Assembly (NCBI RefSeq): GCF_002834385.1
Contig: NZ_PITQ01000003.1
Location: 124,001-188,000 of the forward strand
Direction of reading: 5' to 3'
Origin: Rahnella sp. AA
GTDB lineage: Bacteria; Pseudomonadota; Gammaproteobacteria; Enterobacterales; Enterobacteriaceae
DNA length: 64,000 bases
Numbering within the stretch: position 1 is the stretch's first letter; every line of letters starts with the position of its first letter. A program made the translations under genes and the position numbers. Under the pieces are notes generated by a model that worked only from the letters and a program-made list of their open reading frames with translations, ran no database searches and was not told the DNA's origin. Below are positions 29,467-38,409 of the stretch, in pieces.

Positions 29467-29619
29467 ACAATATAAAATTATTTAACGTAATTACAACCAG
29501 TTAGAAACCCCCTGTTCATCTTCATCTCCGCTCTGGCATGGAAGCTGCTTAGTTCCCTGTGGCGAACAAATAGTGCAGCGTTTTGACCCGGAGGGCGTGG
29601 CAACAATTCTGTCATTTAG

Positions 29620-29633
29620 GTAAACCGGTTTAC
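29620..29633. promoter_or_regulatory. LacI-type operator, site 2
   Basis: GTAAACCGGTTTAC, a perfect 14-bp palindrome sharing the core of site 1, located 82 bp before the ATPase start codon. A repressor bound here would block the operon promoter. Confidence 0.8.
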
Positions 29634-29714
29634 TAGATTGAAAACCGTGAATGACGGAACATTTTTCTTTTTGCTTCAACCTCTTACCCTTATGTCTGGC
29701 AACAGGAGTTTACG

Positions 29715-30497
29715 ATGCAACAGACGAAACCCGCAACGGCGCGGGTAGAGATGGTCAATATCACCAAGACCTACGGTTCGATCCGCTCACTGCGTGGCGT
29801 GAACCTGAAACTGGAGCCTGGCGAAGTGCTGGGGCTGGTTGGGGATAACGGTGCAGGCAAATCGACACTGACTAAAGTGCTGTCAGGTGCGGTGGTGCCC
29901 ACCAGCGGCGCTATCCGCATTGATGGCGAAGAGATGCATTTTACCAACCCGGCGGATGCCCGCCGGTGCCACATTGAAATGGTTTATCAGGATCTTTCAC
30001 TGTGCGATACGGTCGATGTCGCCGGGAATTTGTTTATGGGGCGTGAACCGCTCAGACACGTACTCGGCATCCCCTTTCTGGATCAGACCAAAATGCACGC
30101 AGATGCGCGTGAAATGCTCAAAGGCCTGGGGATTTCGATTCCGGATACCCACCTGCTGGTGCGCAATCTCTCCGGCGGACAACGTCAGGCGATTGCCATT
30201 GCGCGTGCCGCCGCCTTCGAACCCAAGGTGCTGATTATGGATGAGCCTACGGCGGCACTGGCCGTGGCAGAAGTGGAAGCTGTGCTGGAACTGATCCGCC
30301 GCGTCAGCGCACGCGGTGTCAGCGTCATTCTGATTACCCACCGGTTGCAGGATCTGTTCCTGGTCTGTAACCGCATCATGGTGATGTACGAAGGGACTAA
30401 CGTGGCGGAACGTCGGGTAGCAGAAACCAGCCTGGCAGACATCGTCAACCTGATTGTCGGTGAAAAATTCACTGCGCAGTCCGCTGCCCCACATTGA
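29715..30497 (+). CDS. sugar ABC transporter ATPase (single-domain RbsA-like)
   Basis: A 260-residue ATPase with Walker A GDNGAGKST, signature LSGGQRQAIAIARA, Walker B VLIMDEPTAAL and a GVSVILITHRLQDLF H-loop. RbsA-type ATPases usually have two domains (about 500 residues); here only one is present, so a homodimer is expected, as in the short FrcA-like subgroup. It is first gene of the operon running to 34485. Confidence 0.92.
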   Translation: MQQTKPATARVEMVNITKTYGSIRSLRGVNLKLEPGEVLGLVGDNGAGKSTLTKVLSGAVVPTSGAIRIDGEEMHFTNPADARRCHIEMVYQDLSLCDTVDVAGNLFMGREPLRHVLGIPFLDQTKMHADAREMLKGLGISIPDTHLLVRNLSGGQRQAIAIARAAAFEPKVLIMDEPTAALAVAEVEAVLELIRRVSARGVSVILITHRLQDLFLVCNRIMVMYEGTNVAERRVAETSLADIVNLIVGEKFTAQSAAPH

Positions 30498-30507
30498 GGT
30501 AAACGGG

Positions 30508-31518
30508 ATGAGTATGATCAACTTAAGCGGTTCACGCGTAATCCGGCATTCGCTGCCGCGCCGCCTGCTGCATAGCCACTCCGGCGTTGTCAGCATTGCG
30601 CTGTTTTTTATCTTTTGCTGCGTGGTGTTTTCGCTTATCACCCATAGCTTTCTCAGTGCCACTAACTGGCTGAATATCATCCGCCAAAGTGCACCGTTGC
30701 TGATCGTCGCTGCCGCCATGACGCTGGTGATCACCACCGGCGGGATTGATCTTTCCGTCGGCTCGACCCTGGCCCTGGTCGGTGCGCTTTCAGCCATTGC
30801 ACTCAACAACTGGGGACTGCCCTGGCCGGTGGTGTTAATCGGCGGGCTGGCGCTCGGCGGGCTGGTCGGTGCCATCAACGGATTCTTTATCGCCTACGAA
30901 GGGATCCCCGCGTTTATTGTCACCCTCGCCATGCTGGCGGTGGTGCGCGGCGTCGCGTTGCTGATTACCCAGGGCTATTCCATCCCGATCCCGGCGGACA
31001 GCCTGTTCAGCTTTATGGGGCGCGCCTGGGTTTTAGGTATCCCTATGCCCGCGCTTATCGGCATTGTTTTACTGCTCGTGGCCCACATTGCGCTGAATCA
31101 CATGCGCTTTGGCCGCTATGTTACGGCCATTGGCGCCAACGCGGAAGGTGCCCGCCGCAGCGGGATCAACACCAAAGCGGTGACGATGCGCGTGTATATC
31201 ATCAGCGGAATGGCCGCCGCGCTGGCCGGGATGATTATCACTGCCCGTCTCGGCAGTGGTTCGTCTAACCAGGGGGAAGGCTTTGAGCTGCAGGTCATCG
31301 CCGCCGTCGTGCTGGGCAGCACCAGCCTGTTTGGCGGTTTTGGCACGATCCTCGGCACCCTGCTGGGCGCAATGTCGATTGCCATTATTCAGAACGGCCT
31401 GATTTTGTCGCACATTTCACCGTTCTATACCCAGATAGCCACCGGCACCATCATCCTGCTCGCCATCTGGCTGAACACCCGCATTCTCAACCCGACGCGA
31501 ACACCGTCAAAAGGATAG
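30508..31518 (+). CDS. sugar ABC transporter permease (RbsC type)
   Basis: A 336-residue polytopic permease. LLIVAAAMTLVITTGGIDLSVGSTLALVGA, GAINGFFIAYEGIPAFIVTLAML and the AEGARRSGINTKAVTMRVYIISG coupling segment match RbsC. I use ATG 30508 (GAGGTAAACGGG upstream), 10 bp after the ATPase stop, instead of the ORF start at 30454 that would overlap the ATPase. Confidence 0.92.
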   Translation: MSMINLSGSRVIRHSLPRRLLHSHSGVVSIALFFIFCCVVFSLITHSFLSATNWLNIIRQSAPLLIVAAAMTLVITTGGIDLSVGSTLALVGALSAIALNNWGLPWPVVLIGGLALGGLVGAINGFFIAYEGIPAFIVTLAMLAVVRGVALLITQGYSIPIPADSLFSFMGRAWVLGIPMPALIGIVLLLVAHIALNHMRFGRYVTAIGANAEGARRSGINTKAVTMRVYIISGMAAALAGMIITARLGSGSSNQGEGFELQVIAAVVLGSTSLFGGFGTILGTLLGAMSIAIIQNGLILSHISPFYTQIATGTIILLAIWLNTRILNPTRTPSKG

Positions 31519-31521
31519 CCG

Positions 31522-32604
31522 ATGAAAGGGTCTATTTTTCGCCACGCCGCCCCCCTGCCCGTGGGCGTGAAAAGCGGCCATGTGATGACCGTACTGGGTC
31601 CGGTTCCGCTGGCCGACATGGGCGTCACGCTGATGCATGAACATATTTTGCTGGATGCGTCCGGCAAATGGGTCGCCCCCTGCTGTTGCAGTGACCGCCA
31701 CGTCGCCGAGATGCCGGTGAAGATCGAAAATTTAGGTGAGCTTTCGCTGAATCCGCTGATGAGCCGCGATAACTGCCAGTTATTCGACGTAGATGTGGCG
31801 ATTGAAGAACTGATGAAATACCGCGCGCTGGGCGGGGAAACGGTGGTGGATCCGACCAATATCGGCATTGGTCGCGACCCGAAGGCCTTGCAGCGGATCT
31901 CACGCCTGACCGGCCTCAATATCGTGATGGGCACCGGGCTGTATCTCGAGCCTTCACACCCGGAATGGGTCAAAACGATCTCTGTGGAACAACTGGCCGA
32001 GAAACTGATTTATGACGTGGGCGGCGCGCAGGAAAAACCGGAGGTGATAGCCGGTCTGATTGGCGAAATTGGTGTATCGGGCCGTTTTACCGCCGATGAG
32101 GAAAAATCCCTGCGCGCCGCAGGGCGTGCCAGCGCGGCCACCGGTGTGCCCATAGAAGTGCATCTTCCCGGCTGGGAACGGCTCGGCCACAAGGTGCTGG
32201 ATATTCTTGAGCACGAAGGGGCCGACCTGCGCCATACCGTGCTATGCCACATGAACCCGAGCTTTGCCGATAAGCAGTATCAGCGCGAGCTGGCGCAGCG
32301 CGGGGCATTTCTCGAATACGACATGATTGGCATGAACTATTACTACGCCGATGAATCCGCACAATCCCCTTCGGACGAAGAAAATGCGCGGGCCATTCGC
32401 GAGCTGATCGATGACGGGTATCTGAATCAGATCCTGCTCTCGCAGGACGTCTTTTTGAAAACCATGCTGACGCGCTATGGCGGCCACGGCTACGGCTACA
32501 TTCTTAAGCACTTTGTCCCCCGTTTGCGCCGGCATGGCGTCAGTGGCGAACAGCTTGAACACCTGATGATCAATAACCCGCAGCGCGTATTTGGCGGGCA
32601 ATAA
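31522..32604 (+). CDS. phosphotriesterase-like metal-dependent hydrolase
   Basis: 360 residues of the amidohydrolase superfamily, PTE/PHP branch. The metal ligands can be followed: HEH at LMHEHILL, an acidic bridging candidate in GLIGEIG (Glu where phosphotriesterase has carboxylated Lys), EVHLPG, LCHMNPS and the final Asp in LLSQDVF. Members of this branch act as lactonases or esterases more often than as organophosphate hydrolases. Inside this operon, opening of a sugar lactone or ester is plausible. It starts 3 bp after the permease. Confidence 0.87.
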   Translation: MKGSIFRHAAPLPVGVKSGHVMTVLGPVPLADMGVTLMHEHILLDASGKWVAPCCCSDRHVAEMPVKIENLGELSLNPLMSRDNCQLFDVDVAIEELMKYRALGGETVVDPTNIGIGRDPKALQRISRLTGLNIVMGTGLYLEPSHPEWVKTISVEQLAEKLIYDVGGAQEKPEVIAGLIGEIGVSGRFTADEEKSLRAAGRASAATGVPIEVHLPGWERLGHKVLDILEHEGADLRHTVLCHMNPSFADKQYQRELAQRGAFLEYDMIGMNYYYADESAQSPSDEENARAIRELIDDGYLNQILLSQDVFLKTMLTRYGGHGYGYILKHFVPRLRRHGVSGEQLEHLMINNPQRVFGGQ

Positions 32605-32614
32605 GGAGCAAGGC

Positions 32615-33370
32615 ATGCAGAAAAAAATCCTGCTGGTGGGTGAATCCTGGACCAGCACGTCAACGCACGTAAAAGGTTTCGACCAGTTCGCCACTGCGAC
32701 CTGGCACAACGGTGCCACCGGTTTTCTGGCCGCGCTGGCAGACAGCCATTACGCCATTACACACATGACCGCGCATGAGGCACCGGTCAGTTTTCCGCTC
32801 ACGCTGGCACAATTGCAGGAGTGGGACGCCATTATTCTTTCCGATATCGGGGCTAACACGCTGCTGCTGCACCCGGATACCTGGCTCAAAAGCCAGCGCA
32901 CCGCCAACCGCCTGACGCTGCTGCATGATTACGTGGCAGCGGGCGGCAACCTGATGATGATAGGGGGCTATTACAGTTTTCAGGGCATCAACGGTGGCGC
33001 ACGCTATCGCAACACCGCCGTGGAAAAAGTGCTGCCGGTGCGCTGCCTGGCCTGGGATGACCGCGTCGAAACACCGGAGGGGGTTTACCCGGAGATTAAA
33101 GAGCCGCACGCCGTTTTCACGGATATTTCCGGCGACTGGCCGTGGCTGCTCGGCTACAACGAGGTGGAAATGCATCCCGAAGGCCAGCTGCTGGCAACCG
33201 TTGCCGGCACGACACACCCGCTGGTGGCGGTGCGTGAATATCAGAAAGGCCGCTCTCTGGTGTGGACCAGTGATATGTCCGCCCACTGGTTGCCGGAGGA
33301 GTTCGCCGCGTGGCCGGGCTACCGCCAGCTGTGGATTAACTGCCTGGACTGGCTGACGGAGAAATCCTGA
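32615..33370 (+). CDS. ThuA/glutamine-amidotransferase-fold protein
   Basis: A 251-residue protein with a class I glutamine amidotransferase-like fold: KKILLVGESWTSTSTHVKGF, AIILSDIGANTLLLHP, and GGNLMMIGGYYSFQGINGGARY, where a catalytic Cys would usually lie but none is present. Related proteins occur in carbohydrate operons (ThuA of trehalose/disaccharide use). Its reaction is unknown. I start at ATG 32615 with AAGGAGCAAGG. Its stop overlaps the next start (TGATG). Confidence 0.7.
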   Translation: MQKKILLVGESWTSTSTHVKGFDQFATATWHNGATGFLAALADSHYAITHMTAHEAPVSFPLTLAQLQEWDAIILSDIGANTLLLHPDTWLKSQRTANRLTLLHDYVAAGGNLMMIGGYYSFQGINGGARYRNTAVEKVLPVRCLAWDDRVETPEGVYPEIKEPHAVFTDISGDWPWLLGYNEVEMHPEGQLLATVAGTTHPLVAVREYQKGRSLVWTSDMSAHWLPEEFAAWPGYRQLWINCLDWLTEKS

Positions 33371-34485
33371 TGACGTCCGTTACCCTGTCACTTGCCCGGC
33401 AACTGCTGGGCTTTAATACCATCAACCCGCCCGGTGATGAAGCGGCCTGCATGGCGTTTTTGGCTGACTGGCTGGAGAAACGGGGTTTTGACGTCACGCT
33501 GCAACGCTTCGGTGAGAAGCGTTTCAACCTGATCGCACAGATGGCGGGCAGCATGCCGGGGGAACCGCTGGCTTTTACCGGCCATCTGGACACCGTGCCG
33601 CTGGGCAATCAGGCCTGGCAGTTTGACCCTTTTGGCGCGGATGTCACCGGTGACCGGTTATACGGACGGGGTTCGAGCGATATGAAAGCCGCCGTTGCCG
33701 CTTTTGCCGTTGCCTGCACGGTGCATCAGGCCGTTATCCGCGCAGGAAAAGGGGTGCTGATGGTGATTACCGGCGGTGAAGAGACCGGCTGCGATGGCGC
33801 GCGGGCGCTGATTGATGCCGGTGTGTTACTTCCCGTCGGCGCACTGATTGTCGGTGAGCCGACGGCAAATTATCCGGTGATCGGCCATAAAGGTGCGTTA
33901 TGGCTGCGGTGCGAAACCCGGGGTAAAACGGCGCACGGCGCGATGCCTGAGCTGGGCATTAATGCCATTTATCTGGCTTCGGAGGCGCTGACGAAGATTC
34001 AACATTTTGAGCCGGGCGCACCCCATCCGCTGATGAAAAAGCCGACCCTGAACGTCGGGCGGATCAGCGGCGGGCTGAACATTAATTCTGTTCCGGATCT
34101 CACGCAGTTTGACGTGGATATCCGCACGGCGCCCAACCTGCAACACGCCACCATCCGGCAAAATCTGACCACCGCACTGGGTGAAACGGTGACGATTTCC
34201 ACGCTGGTTGATTTGCCTGCCGTGCTGAGCGAAGAAGGGAACGTCTGGATCACCCGCGTTTACCAGCGTTGCCAGACATTACTGGGACAGCCCGTCGAAG
34301 CGAGGATTGTGCCCTACTTTACCGACGCCTCGCTGCTGCTTCCGGCGCTCAACAATCCGCCCTGCATTATCCTCGGGCCGGGTGAGCCGGGTATGGCGCA
34401 CCAGACTGATGAGTACTGCCTGCTCAGCCGCCTGTCGCAGGCCGAAATGCTGTACGGCGAGCTGATTCTGGACTGGCAGTCATAA
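33370..34485 (+). CDS. M20-family amidohydrolase/deacylase (ArgE/DapE type)
   Basis: A 371-residue zinc hydrolase. TGHLDTVPLG (His and Asp ligands), YGRGSSDMKAAVAAF (bridging Asp) and GGEETGCDGARAL (catalytic Glu pair) match ArgE/DapE/CPG2. It hydrolyses an amide or N-acyl bond. A deacylase plus a TenA-like protein is also the combination in degraded-thiamin salvage (YlmB/TenA), but the ribose-type transporter here suggests a glycosylated or acylated substrate instead. Last gene of the operon. Confidence 0.88.
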   Translation: MTSVTLSLARQLLGFNTINPPGDEAACMAFLADWLEKRGFDVTLQRFGEKRFNLIAQMAGSMPGEPLAFTGHLDTVPLGNQAWQFDPFGADVTGDRLYGRGSSDMKAAVAAFAVACTVHQAVIRAGKGVLMVITGGEETGCDGARALIDAGVLLPVGALIVGEPTANYPVIGHKGALWLRCETRGKTAHGAMPELGINAIYLASEALTKIQHFEPGAPHPLMKKPTLNVGRISGGLNINSVPDLTQFDVDIRTAPNLQHATIRQNLTTALGETVTISTLVDLPAVLSEEGNVWITRVYQRCQTLLGQPVEARIVPYFTDASLLLPALNNPPCIILGPGEPGMAHQTDEYCLLSRLSQAEMLYGELILDWQS

Positions 34486-34513
34486 CCTCAACGCGTTTTT
34501 CTCCCAAAAAAAA

Positions 34514-34554
34514 GCGTCCTGTTAGCGCTCAGTTTCCTGAACGCTAACGGACGC
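34514..34554 (-). terminator. terminator at the nifQ / catabolic operon junction
   Basis: GCGTCC(T)GTTAGCG pairs with CGCTAACGGACGC around a 14-base loop. On the minus strand it is followed by a run of eight T (34506-34513 read in reverse), a good rho-independent terminator for transcription leaving nifBQ. It may also stop the plus-strand operon. The remaining bases to 34749 show nothing further. Confidence 0.75.
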
Positions 34555-34749
34555 CTCTATCGAAATCCGATTTAAACCATTATGGCCTGATGCTAATGTC
34601 CCGGAAATAATGCAGATTACATGCCAGTTTTATGGCTTAAAATTAAACCTTAAACATCAGAAAGTTAATAATCCACCTGGCATTTCTGGTGATTTTTCGC
34701 ACTACAACGGGACATTCTGCACTGCCGGATGGCAGAAAATTCGCCGTAT

Positions 34750-35268
34750 CTATTCCTCCGGCGCAAAACAAACGGCCCATTCATAACACTCTTCACAGCT
34801 GGGGGAACGGCAGGTGATTTCCCCAAGGGATCGCATGCATTGCTGGCGGTAGAAAAATTTCTTCCAGCGCATATTCTGGTGATTCATTTCCACCAGTTCA
34901 GGGAAACAGGCCGCCATCAGTTCGCGTAATTCAGCGCGGGAATCTAACCCGAGATCTTGCCAGAGATGATCAAATGCCATTGATGCTGTGGCGATCAGCT
35001 CATGCATGGGCGCGGCATCCGGCACCTGTGACTGCCACAGCCACTGCGCCAGCTGCGCACGCTCGTTCCCCCGTGACTGCTGCAGCAAACCGAGCAAATT
35101 TTGCTGCTCGAGTTGCAACGTCGACAGCACCGGTGTGGACCGTCCGGTACGCTGCAACAAAGCCTGCCACGCCTCGTCTTCCAGCCCCATCTGCGGGGGA
35201 AAACGGGAGCGCCCGGCCAGATGCAGCGACAACAACCTTCCTAACCACGCCTGCGCATCTTTCATCAC
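34750..35268 (-). CDS. nifQ: NifQ, molybdenum donor for FeMo-co synthesis
   Basis: A 172-residue protein that delivers Mo to the NifEN/NifH FeMo-cofactor assembly. The C-terminal cluster motif C-x4-C-x2-C-x5-C is present as CRSPSCEECYEWAVC. It overlaps the nifB stop by 4 bp (ATGA), as expected for a nifBQ operon, and is the last gene of the nif cluster. Confidence 0.93.
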   Translation of the reverse strand: MMKDAQAWLGRLLSLHLAGRSRFPPQMGLEDEAWQALLQRTGRSTPVLSTLQLEQQNLLGLLQQSRGNERAQLAQWLWQSQVPDAAPMHELIATASMAFDHLWQDLGLDSRAELRELMAACFPELVEMNHQNMRWKKFFYRQQCMRSLGEITCRSPSCEECYEWAVCFAPEE

Positions 35269-36659
35269 GCCACCCCGCGTATGCTGATTTCACCCCCGGC
35301 CAGCTTGCGTTGCTGCCACCATTGCGCCAGCACGGTTTCCACCGGCTGCCATGCACCTTCAACCTGCGGCTCGATGCCTGCCGTCTCCAGCCGTTTCCAC
35401 GGTGTCATGCCAATACGGGCACAAAATACCGCTTTCACATCGGCCAGCAGCGCCAGTAACGCATCCATATTCTGCGCCGCATCTTCCGGCTCACAGTCAT
35501 CAGGCGAATGGCAGTAACGCGGCGTAAAACGCTGCCCGACCTGCACGATGCCAGCCGCCGACAGGCTGTACAGCGTAAAGCGCTCGGCGTGCCCGAAGTG
35601 CTGATCGACGGCCTGCCCCTGTGTGGTCGCGACCGCCACCAGGCAGGCGTCCGGTTCTTCAGATTCCCCCTGAGAAACAATGCTGGCATGAAGTTGCGCA
35701 CGCTGATGTAAAACCGGCAAATACGGCGGCGGATTGACCGGCACAGAAGCCAGCGGGAATGCCGCGTTGCGGTCTTCGCCCAGCATACCGATAGCATCGG
35801 CGCGGCACTGGTGGCAATGCGTCATCTGCGGCATGGAAATCCCGCAGGATTTCCTGACCTCCGCCACCATTTCGGCATCCGGCTCGGCCTGCCCGCTCAG
35901 CCCGAACACGGTTCCGTGCTCCGGGCGTGAAATCAGCGGCATGATGTTGTGTAAAAACGCGCCCCACTCCCCGACCTGCTGACTGACGGCCTGCATATGC
36001 CGGTCGTTAATGCCGGGTATCAGCACGGAATTGATTTTCACCAGTACCCCTTTTTCGATCAGTTTTCTGATGCCTTCTGCCTGACGTTCAATCAGCAGTT
36101 CTGCGGCCATGCGCCCGGTTAAACGTTCGCCTTCATACCAAAGCCAGGCGTAAATCTGTTCCGCCACCGCAGGGTCAATCGCATTCATCGTGACTGTGAC
36201 GTGATCGACGCCAATATCCACCAGACGGTCGGCCACATCCGGCAGCATCAGGCCGTTGGTCGACAGGCAAAGTTTAAGATCAGGCAGTTGCTGGCGCAGC
36301 AGTTCGAGCGTCTGGAACGTGCGGCCAATATTCGCCAGCGGATCGCCCGGCCCGGCAATGCCGACAACGGAAAGCTGAGGGATTGCCGCCGCCACCTGGC
36401 GGGCTTTGGCGACAGCCTGTTCGGGGAGTAACAACTCCGATACGACACCCGGACGCGATTCATTACTGCAATCGTATTTCCGGTTGCAGTAATTGCATTG
36501 CAAATTACAGGCGGGCGCGACGGCCAGATGCATACGGGCAAAACGGTGATGACCGCTGACCGAATAGCAGGGATGCTGCGCCGCCTTGCTGGCCAGTTGT
36601 TCATTAACACGGGTCTGGCTTTGGCCGGAGCAACCCGCAGAGGAAGGACAGGATGTCAT
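35265..36659 (-). CDS. nifB: NifB, radical SAM enzyme making NifB-co
   Basis: 464 residues. The N-terminal radical SAM domain carries CNLQCNYC (CxxxCxxC) at about residues 51-58, with further cluster ligands in the N-terminal Cys residues and the CHQC segment near 270. The C-terminal about 110 residues form a NifX/NafY-like domain (VDQHFGHAERFTLYSL). It fuses 4Fe-4S clusters with carbide insertion to make the 8Fe-9S-C core. Expressed from the sigma-54 promoter at 36697-36712. Confidence 0.96.
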   Translation of the reverse strand: MTSCPSSAGCSGQSQTRVNEQLASKAAQHPCYSVSGHHRFARMHLAVAPACNLQCNYCNRKYDCSNESRPGVVSELLLPEQAVAKARQVAAAIPQLSVVGIAGPGDPLANIGRTFQTLELLRQQLPDLKLCLSTNGLMLPDVADRLVDIGVDHVTVTMNAIDPAVAEQIYAWLWYEGERLTGRMAAELLIERQAEGIRKLIEKGVLVKINSVLIPGINDRHMQAVSQQVGEWGAFLHNIMPLISRPEHGTVFGLSGQAEPDAEMVAEVRKSCGISMPQMTHCHQCRADAIGMLGEDRNAAFPLASVPVNPPPYLPVLHQRAQLHASIVSQGESEEPDACLVAVATTQGQAVDQHFGHAERFTLYSLSAAGIVQVGQRFTPRYCHSPDDCEPEDAAQNMDALLALLADVKAVFCARIGMTPWKRLETAGIEPQVEGAWQPVETVLAQWWQQRKLAGGEISIRGVA

Positions 36660-36696
36660 AGCGGTGAACCTTAATCAGCAGAAGGTTCTGGATATT

Positions 36697-36712
36697 TGCA
36701 AAGGTTATACCG
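36697..36712 (-). promoter_or_regulatory. sigma-54 promoter of nifBQ
   Basis: On the minus strand CGGTATAACCTTTGCA: GG and GC separated by exactly 10 bases, about 38 bp upstream of the nifB start codon. The -24 half is weaker than consensus TGGCAC. Confidence 0.7.
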
Positions 36713-36804
36713 AAGAGGAATGCTGTAAAAACCGTGATTTATTAATGCGTTAAATTTAGTACAGGTCGTTTTCTTTTGTCAGGTTCACCGCGTTGTGCCG
36801 ACAT

Positions 36805-36820
36805 TGTCCCAAAAGCAACA
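36805..36820. promoter_or_regulatory. NifA upstream activator site of nifBQ
   Basis: TGTCCCAAAAGCAACA fits TGT-N10-ACA and lies about 95 bp upstream of the nifB -24 element, just past the nifA stop codon. Confidence 0.7.
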
Positions 36821-36852
36821 AGGCCGGCAAACGCCGCGTGCGGTTTGTCAGG

Positions 36853-38409
36853 TTAAATACGGTGCATGTTGATATCCATAATCTGAATCCGGTATGCGAT
36901 CTGCCTTGGCGTCATCCCCAGCAGCCTCGCCGCTTTGGCCTGCACCCAGCCTGTTTTTTCCAGTGCGGCAATCACGCGCTGACGCTCGTCGAGTTCCTGA
37001 TCCAGCCAGCTTTCGTCTGTCGCGACCGGCGCACCCGCTTTGACGGTCAGGGCCGGTGATTCATGGTGATTGAACAGGATGACGTCGCGGTCAATCAGCC
37101 CCTCATCGGTCATTACCGACGCCCGTTCGAGGCAATTTTCCAGTTCACGGACATTGCCCGGCCAGCTGTAGGTCATCAGCAGGCGGATGGCGCCGTCACT
37201 GATATGCAGCTCCCGCCCCTGACGCAACGCGATCTTTTTCACCAGAAACGGGGCCAGTTCAGCGATATCATCCAGCCTTTCGCGCAGCGCCGGTAAGGAA
37301 ACCGGCATGACGTTGAGGCGATAATAGAGGTCTTCACGAAAATTACCGGCCCGCACTTCTTCCTCAAGATTACGGTTGGTGGCGGCAATAATCCGCACAT
37401 CCACTTTCAGCGTGGTATCGCCGCCGACCCGCTCCATTTCCCCCTCCTGCAAGATGCGCAGCAGCTTTGCCTGGAAGGAGGCGCTGGATTCACCGATTTC
37501 ATCTAAAAATAACGTGCCACCGTCTGCCAGTTCAAAGCGACCTTTACGCGTACGGATAGCGCCGGTGAAAGCCCCTTTCTCATGGCCGAACAGCTCACTC
37601 TCCAGCAAGTTATCCGGCAACGCGGCGCAGTTGAATTTCACAAAAGGCGCGGTGGCACGCGGCGAGTTGTAGTGAATGGCGTTAGCAATCAGCTCTTTCC
37701 CGGTGCCGCTTTCCCCCCGCACCAGCACCGTCGTATCCCATTTTGAAACCTGCCGCAGGATATCCATCGTCTGGCGCATCGCCTGGCTTTTCCCCACCAT
37801 CTGCTCGAAACCGAACTGGCGCGGAACGCTGCAACGCACGGGTGTTTCAGCCGGCAGAGCCTCCGGCGGATGGTTCGCCCGCAAAGGCTGGCTGATGAGA
37901 TTCGCCACCATTTCCAGAAAGCGGGTGCTGGCAGGGAGCCGGTCTTCGTGCAACGCCATCGGCTGTGCCACCAGAACGCCCGCAGGCTGGCTGTCCGGGC
38001 CGGGGATCGGCACGCCAATCAGCGGCAGGCTGTAATCATAAATATTCAGGCGATCGAGAAACCGCTGATCGTCGGAGATACGCGGCAGCACCAGCGGTTG
38101 CCGCTGGCTCATGACCGCACCGATCACCCCTTCACCCACACGGTAACGGACATGGCGGGAATCCTTTTTCCGCTCGCCATCAATGCCGTGCAGGGATTCC
38201 ACAAATAACGCGTTACGCTCTTTATCGAACAGGCACACCATGCCGTATTGCATAAAAGCATGTTCGTGCAGGACTTCCAGAATCGCTTCCAGCGCCCGCT
38301 CGGTATGACTTTCCTGGCTCAGCGCCACGCTGATGCGGTAAAGCGCCGTGAACTGCGCAGACATATCAAAACGCCGGACAACCGGGCCTGCGGTGGGTAA
38401 CTGTGTCAT
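36853..38409 (-). CDS. nifA: NifA, sigma-54-dependent activator of nif operons
   Basis: 518 residues: N-terminal GAF domain (about 20-170), AAA+ domain (about 205-445) with Walker A GESGTGKE, the sigma-54-contacting GAFTGA loop and Walker B GGTLFLDEIGE, and C-terminal Fis-type HTH (KAARLLGMTPRQIAYRIQIM). The Cys-rich interdomain linker of alpha-proteobacterial NifA is absent, so oxygen control must come through NifL. It overlaps nifL by 4 bp, consistent with the coupled synthesis needed for NifL:NifA stoichiometry. Confidence 0.96.
   Translation of the reverse strand: MTQLPTAGPVVRRFDMSAQFTALYRISVALSQESHTERALEAILEVLHEHAFMQYGMVCLFDKERNALFVESLHGIDGERKKDSRHVRYRVGEGVIGAVMSQRQPLVLPRISDDQRFLDRLNIYDYSLPLIGVPIPGPDSQPAGVLVAQPMALHEDRLPASTRFLEMVANLISQPLRANHPPEALPAETPVRCSVPRQFGFEQMVGKSQAMRQTMDILRQVSKWDTTVLVRGESGTGKELIANAIHYNSPRATAPFVKFNCAALPDNLLESELFGHEKGAFTGAIRTRKGRFELADGGTLFLDEIGESSASFQAKLLRILQEGEMERVGGDTTLKVDVRIIAATNRNLEEEVRAGNFREDLYYRLNVMPVSLPALRERLDDIAELAPFLVKKIALRQGRELHISDGAIRLLMTYSWPGNVRELENCLERASVMTDEGLIDRDVILFNHHESPALTVKAGAPVATDESWLDQELDERQRVIAALEKTGWVQAKAARLLGMTPRQIAYRIQIMDINMHRI

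Larger units (their letters stand above)
29385..29714. other. promoter region of the ABC/catabolic operon
   Basis: 330 bp between the LacI gene and the ATPase gene. It contains two copies of a GTAAACCGGTTTAC palindrome, 173 bp apart, an arrangement compatible with DNA looping by a tetrameric LacI-type repressor. Confidence 0.6.
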
